From NCBI RefSeq assembly GCF_016859285.1, contig NC_053417.1, forward strand, positions 18,902,706 through 18,966,705: a stretch of 64,000 bases of DNA, given 5' to 3'. Below the pieces are notes generated by a model. It searched no databases. It was not told the DNA's origin and saw nothing but the letters and a program-made list of their open reading frames with translations. Both the position numbers and the translations under genes were made by a program. The DNA comes from Xiphias gladius (lineage: Eukaryota; Chordata; Actinopteri; Istiophoriformes; Xiphiidae). Of this stretch, positions 60,378-64,000 are shown piece after piece. The number at the start of each line of letters is the position of its first letter. Position 1 is the first letter of the stretch.

Positions 60378-63300
60378 GAAACATTTGGAGCCCTTGCATC
60401 CTTCTGCACTTATGTTGATAATGCAGGTGACATGAATTAAAGTCTTTGGGGGTTCAGTGTTTCAAGGGCTTAGGACGGACAGTGGGACACTAGAGAAATG
60501 CCCAAATAAGCCAATCCCATCTTTGTGAGTAACATTTCTATGCAGTTCCCACCTGCTGGGGGCGTTAGATTGATGGTGGGACAAACACCTTGAAAAATTT
60601 AGGACAAGTGTCAATGAGCTGTCCCAGTGGGGAGAGGTGGGTGACAGGATGCCAATGGTGGCCTTCAGTGTAGGATGTTCAATTAAATATAGATAGCTAT
60701 TTCAGGGGTGGAATCAAGATGTAGTGTGATTGGTATAAGTGGTACTTACTCAAAATACACAGTATTGATGAAGACTGAGATTGCAAGCGGTTAGAAAATC
60801 AAATTTATTGTTCATAGTCCAAGTCTTCTGAAAATAATAGATAGCAGTGTTTAGTGGGCAAAGTCAATTGCAACAACTTCCTTTAAACCAGAGTAACCAT
60901 GCACGCAACACCTGGCATGTGCAGTTAACCTTGAAAATTAAGAGCTGCGATGATATACAGGCGCTGCAAAACGACACTGAGCTGGATGTCTGCAAAGACA
61001 GATAAGATGATATTGTGCTGAAATTCAGTCTCTTAAATTATTTCTGCAATGTTACACTTGTGAGATCTCCATTTAGCAAACAACTCTTTGGGTATGTAGG
61101 CATGATTATTATGGTTAGAATGAAATGTTTCGGTTTATGTTACAGTTTATGATACAGCCCACAATTTACAAGGTAACTTCATTATATGAATCGAGTACTT
61201 ACTAGTTTCTACTTGTACTTAAAAGCAGGTACAGTGGAAGATGGGGGAATTAATTGGGCATTTTAGAGGAAAGCACAAAGTATTTTTGTTAATACCGGGT
61301 ACCTTCAAGGTATAGCACTGGTAAAAACTTAAATGACAACAAGTCTGATATTCTGCAGAGCCTACAGTATAAACTATTATGGCATAGTATTCCACAGTTA
61401 TGATAAGCTACCAAAACTACAGGGATACAGTAAGGTAACGTAAGGGGGCTTTGGTGAAATCTCCCAAACTCAGATTGAGGTCTTTCTGAAGATTGTACAG
61501 TAATATATATGGGTTACTGGGGGTGCTGGGGTTCCTCTGTGTGGTTGTGGGGTAGGACGCTTGAGGAAAAGGGATACAAATCTCAGAATAACGGAGGACT
61601 CCTCTTTTCTTAATCTTTTTGGATGTACAGCGATGTACTTACAGGAGACTAAACACATTAAACTCTAGGCCACTGCATAGGTGAATTCCGACCAACTTCC
61701 AATGTACTTCCTGTACATTTAAGTACCAGCAGGAACTGGTACGTGTTTTTTTGGTACACGATTCACACAATAAAATTACCCTGTCATTCAAAATATCTAT
61801 ACAAAAAAATGTCTGTCCTGTCACTTAGTAATAATTTTGGCCTCATAAATTAAAAATCAAAATTTGACTCAAGCACATTAATGGTAATTAAAAACACTCA
61901 GTGACCACTTTATTAGGCACACCTGTACAATCTAATTTAATCCAATACAACTTCCCCGTCATAACACCTGTCTTCACGAAGCTCATGTGGTTCAGTTTTT
62001 GATGACAGTCAAAAATGTGTATATTTAGTTTTATATTTATTATTGTCCTCTCAATTCCAAAACATACAGTATAATTGAATTAATACATCTATGATAGTGT
62101 TAACAAAAACTGAGTAGAGGCATAATAAAAGTCGACTTTATGGCAGTACAATTGTATTGGATTGCATTGTACAGGTGCACTTTACAAAGTGGCCACTGAG
62201 TGTATATTAGTGTCAAATGTACAGATGGCCATTTATTCAGTTTGAAGGTGTAATTATGTATAACTGCCTCAGAGATATTTAGAGAAAAAAATAATTATTA
62301 ACACAAATAAATCCAAAGAAACAGATGTTTATTGGTAATCTCTATAGAATGATGCAATGTGCATCTCAAAGGGGACAACTGTGAGACAAAAATACTTTGG
62401 TACACTTGAACTTCCAAGTAGCAAAGAAGATTTCTATGGACAAAGCTGTACAGAACTGTGGTGACTCCTGCACATGCTTCAGGATAACAATTCCTTCAGA
62501 CTTTACATTTAATTGTGTGAGTTGTTTTGTGAATAAACATTAAATTGACTTTGAATTTGCTGATGCATTTTGAATGAGCAGAGAATGCCATTGCTTCAAT
62601 GAATATTGCACACTGAAAAATGTAATCCAGGCTCACAATGTAATCAATATTTAGAAAATAAAATGCTGAATTTTCAGTAAAATAATTAATTAGTGATGGT
62701 GTTCATATGATGTATAGTATAAAATTGTTACAAAAAGGCATATGTGATTTACAAACAATTCAAAATCTACATACAAATGTCTAAAGTGAACATTAGAGAC
62801 TAGAATCCAGTGGTAGTTCTGCTACTGAAATGAGCACAATGGAGAGAGCTGTCGGGATGATTAGAAAAAGAAGTGATGTTTTTGCTTTGAGTGATGTTCT
62901 CACAGGTCCTACTACTAATTAAGAATCAGAATATTTGATATCAGATTTCTACTCTATTTCGTCATTGTCTTAGCATGGAGACAACTAGATACTGTATATC
63001 AAAGTTTACAATATCAAAAAGTTAGAAGCTAAAAATATTTCCTCCTGAAATGTGTTGCAAATGTAACTGCAATACCTTGCAACAATAACAACAAATACTA
63101 CAATAAAGGTGAAATGACATATAAAGTGCAAAGAGAGGTTTCAATAAATGCACTGGGACTGACTATAGTAGTCACACAGGCAGTGTACAAATACTCTAAA
63201 AATGCCTCTTCCCATTTCTCCTTACTTCTCCTTCCTTAGCTGTCTCTTCTTCTGTATTATTTTTCTCTTGGCTGTTTTTGAGTATGTATCTTCTTATGAA

Positions 63301-64000
63301 TGCATTTCTCACAGTATTTGGCCAAAGCCTTGTTGAACTTGTAACTTACAAGGATGTTAAGCAAAATTAACTCGATACAATGCATATTGCCACTTAACAT
63401 GATATGGATATGTACTGTGAGAGATGTGGGTGGCTTGCTTCCGCCGCTAGCGGAGGTACATTCATTTTCACTGCGGGATACACAACAACAACAACAACAG
63501 ATTAGAAATTAGCTTGGGCAACAAGAATGCCACAATCACGTGAGGGTGTTTAGACGTTTTCTACCTTTTGCATGGTTAATTACCTATTTAGTTTACTGAA
63601 TTTATGAGAAGTGAGAATTTCATCTTTTCTTCTATTACACCAAAAAAAAAAAAAAAAGCAAATTCCTCATCTCTCCAGGAATCGACATGAAAGGTAGTAA
63701 ACATTTAACATGTTCTATCTCAAAATACTGTCTAAACTGAGATCAGTGACAACTACAGCAACAACAATTGTAACATCAACAATATTGATATAGTAAAAAA
63801 TAAAAAAGAAAATAAAATTGCAAGAGAAAAAAAATTACAACAATAATATATAACTCTCTTCATAGAAATCAAACCATAGTATCTCTAACGTGAATATACT
63901 GGACAATGTAAACCTACCATTATCAAAGTTAGCAAATATGATAATAACACAGAAAGCACATCAATCTTATTCCTCTCACAGAGAGCGCTCACATCATTGT
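60378..64000. other. Intergenic sequence, no gene recognised
   Basis: AT-rich, with no open frame resembling a known protein and no splice-consistent exon series. The only named element is a MITE at 61894-62203. It may contain the 3' UTR of a gene beyond the right edge, which cannot be told from this window. Confidence 0.5.
61894..62203. mobile_element. Best-preserved MITE copy (ACACTCAGTGGCCACTTT ends)
   Basis: The 310-bp element has about 38-bp inverted termini: ACACTCAGTGACCACTTTAT(TAGGCACACCTGTACAAT) and its inverted partner ending in AAAGTGGCCACTGAGTGT. No coding capacity. It is the reference for the other copies at 1.1, 12.9, 42.4 and 46.6 kb. Confidence 0.85.

Overview
This is nuclear DNA from a ray-finned fish, most likely a percomorph teleost. 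Small exons with GT-AG introns, AATAAA signals, (TG)n microsatellites, Tc1/mariner fossils, a fish-type LINE 3' end and several dispersed teleost repeats all point that way. I could reconstruct four protein genes exon by exon from splice sites, phase continuity and similarity to vertebrate proteins. There is no sign of an operon, CRISPR array, integrated virus or tRNA gene.

Layout. (1) 1-8122, minus strand: the N-terminal two thirds of dcaf1 (VprBP), the CRL4 ubiquitin-ligase substrate receptor. The gene runs off the left edge before its WD40 domain. It contains a 701-bp tandem duplication covering exons 11 and 12, with one copy of exon 11 broken. Its last in-window exon carries several frame breaks. 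(2) 9925-14667, minus strand: complete ssuh2, a DnaJ-type cysteine-rich zinc-binding protein, with two alternative 5' ends and a CaaX-like C-terminus. One intron is almost filled by a Tc1/mariner remnant nested in a MITE. (3) 15255-19529, plus strand: complete rpl32, with a 5'TOP leader and a 135-residue product, divergent from ssuh2 across a short shared promoter region. (4) 22159-60117, plus strand: complete grip2, a seven-PDZ synaptic scaffold of about 1,089 residues in 24 coding exons, with two alternative first coding exons and a 1.9-kb 3' UTR. (5) 60130-64000: no gene seen, one clear MITE.

The genes do not form a pathway. dcaf1 acts in ubiquitin ligation, rpl32 in the large ribosomal subunit, grip2 in AMPA-receptor anchoring and trafficking, and ssuh2 has a poorly defined role. 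In human, RPL32, GRIP2 and SSUH2 all lie on 3p25 and DCAF1 on 3p21, so the window looks like a rearranged but recognisable piece of that linkage group.

I found no convincing new biological system. The best leads are the dcaf1 exon duplication with microhomology at its breakpoints, the alternative N-termini of grip2 and ssuh2, the CaaX-like tail of ssuh2, a CTG repeat in place of a polypyrimidine tract at one grip2 acceptor, and the nested transposons in the ssuh2 intron. All exon boundaries come from reading the sequence by eye and no database search was run.
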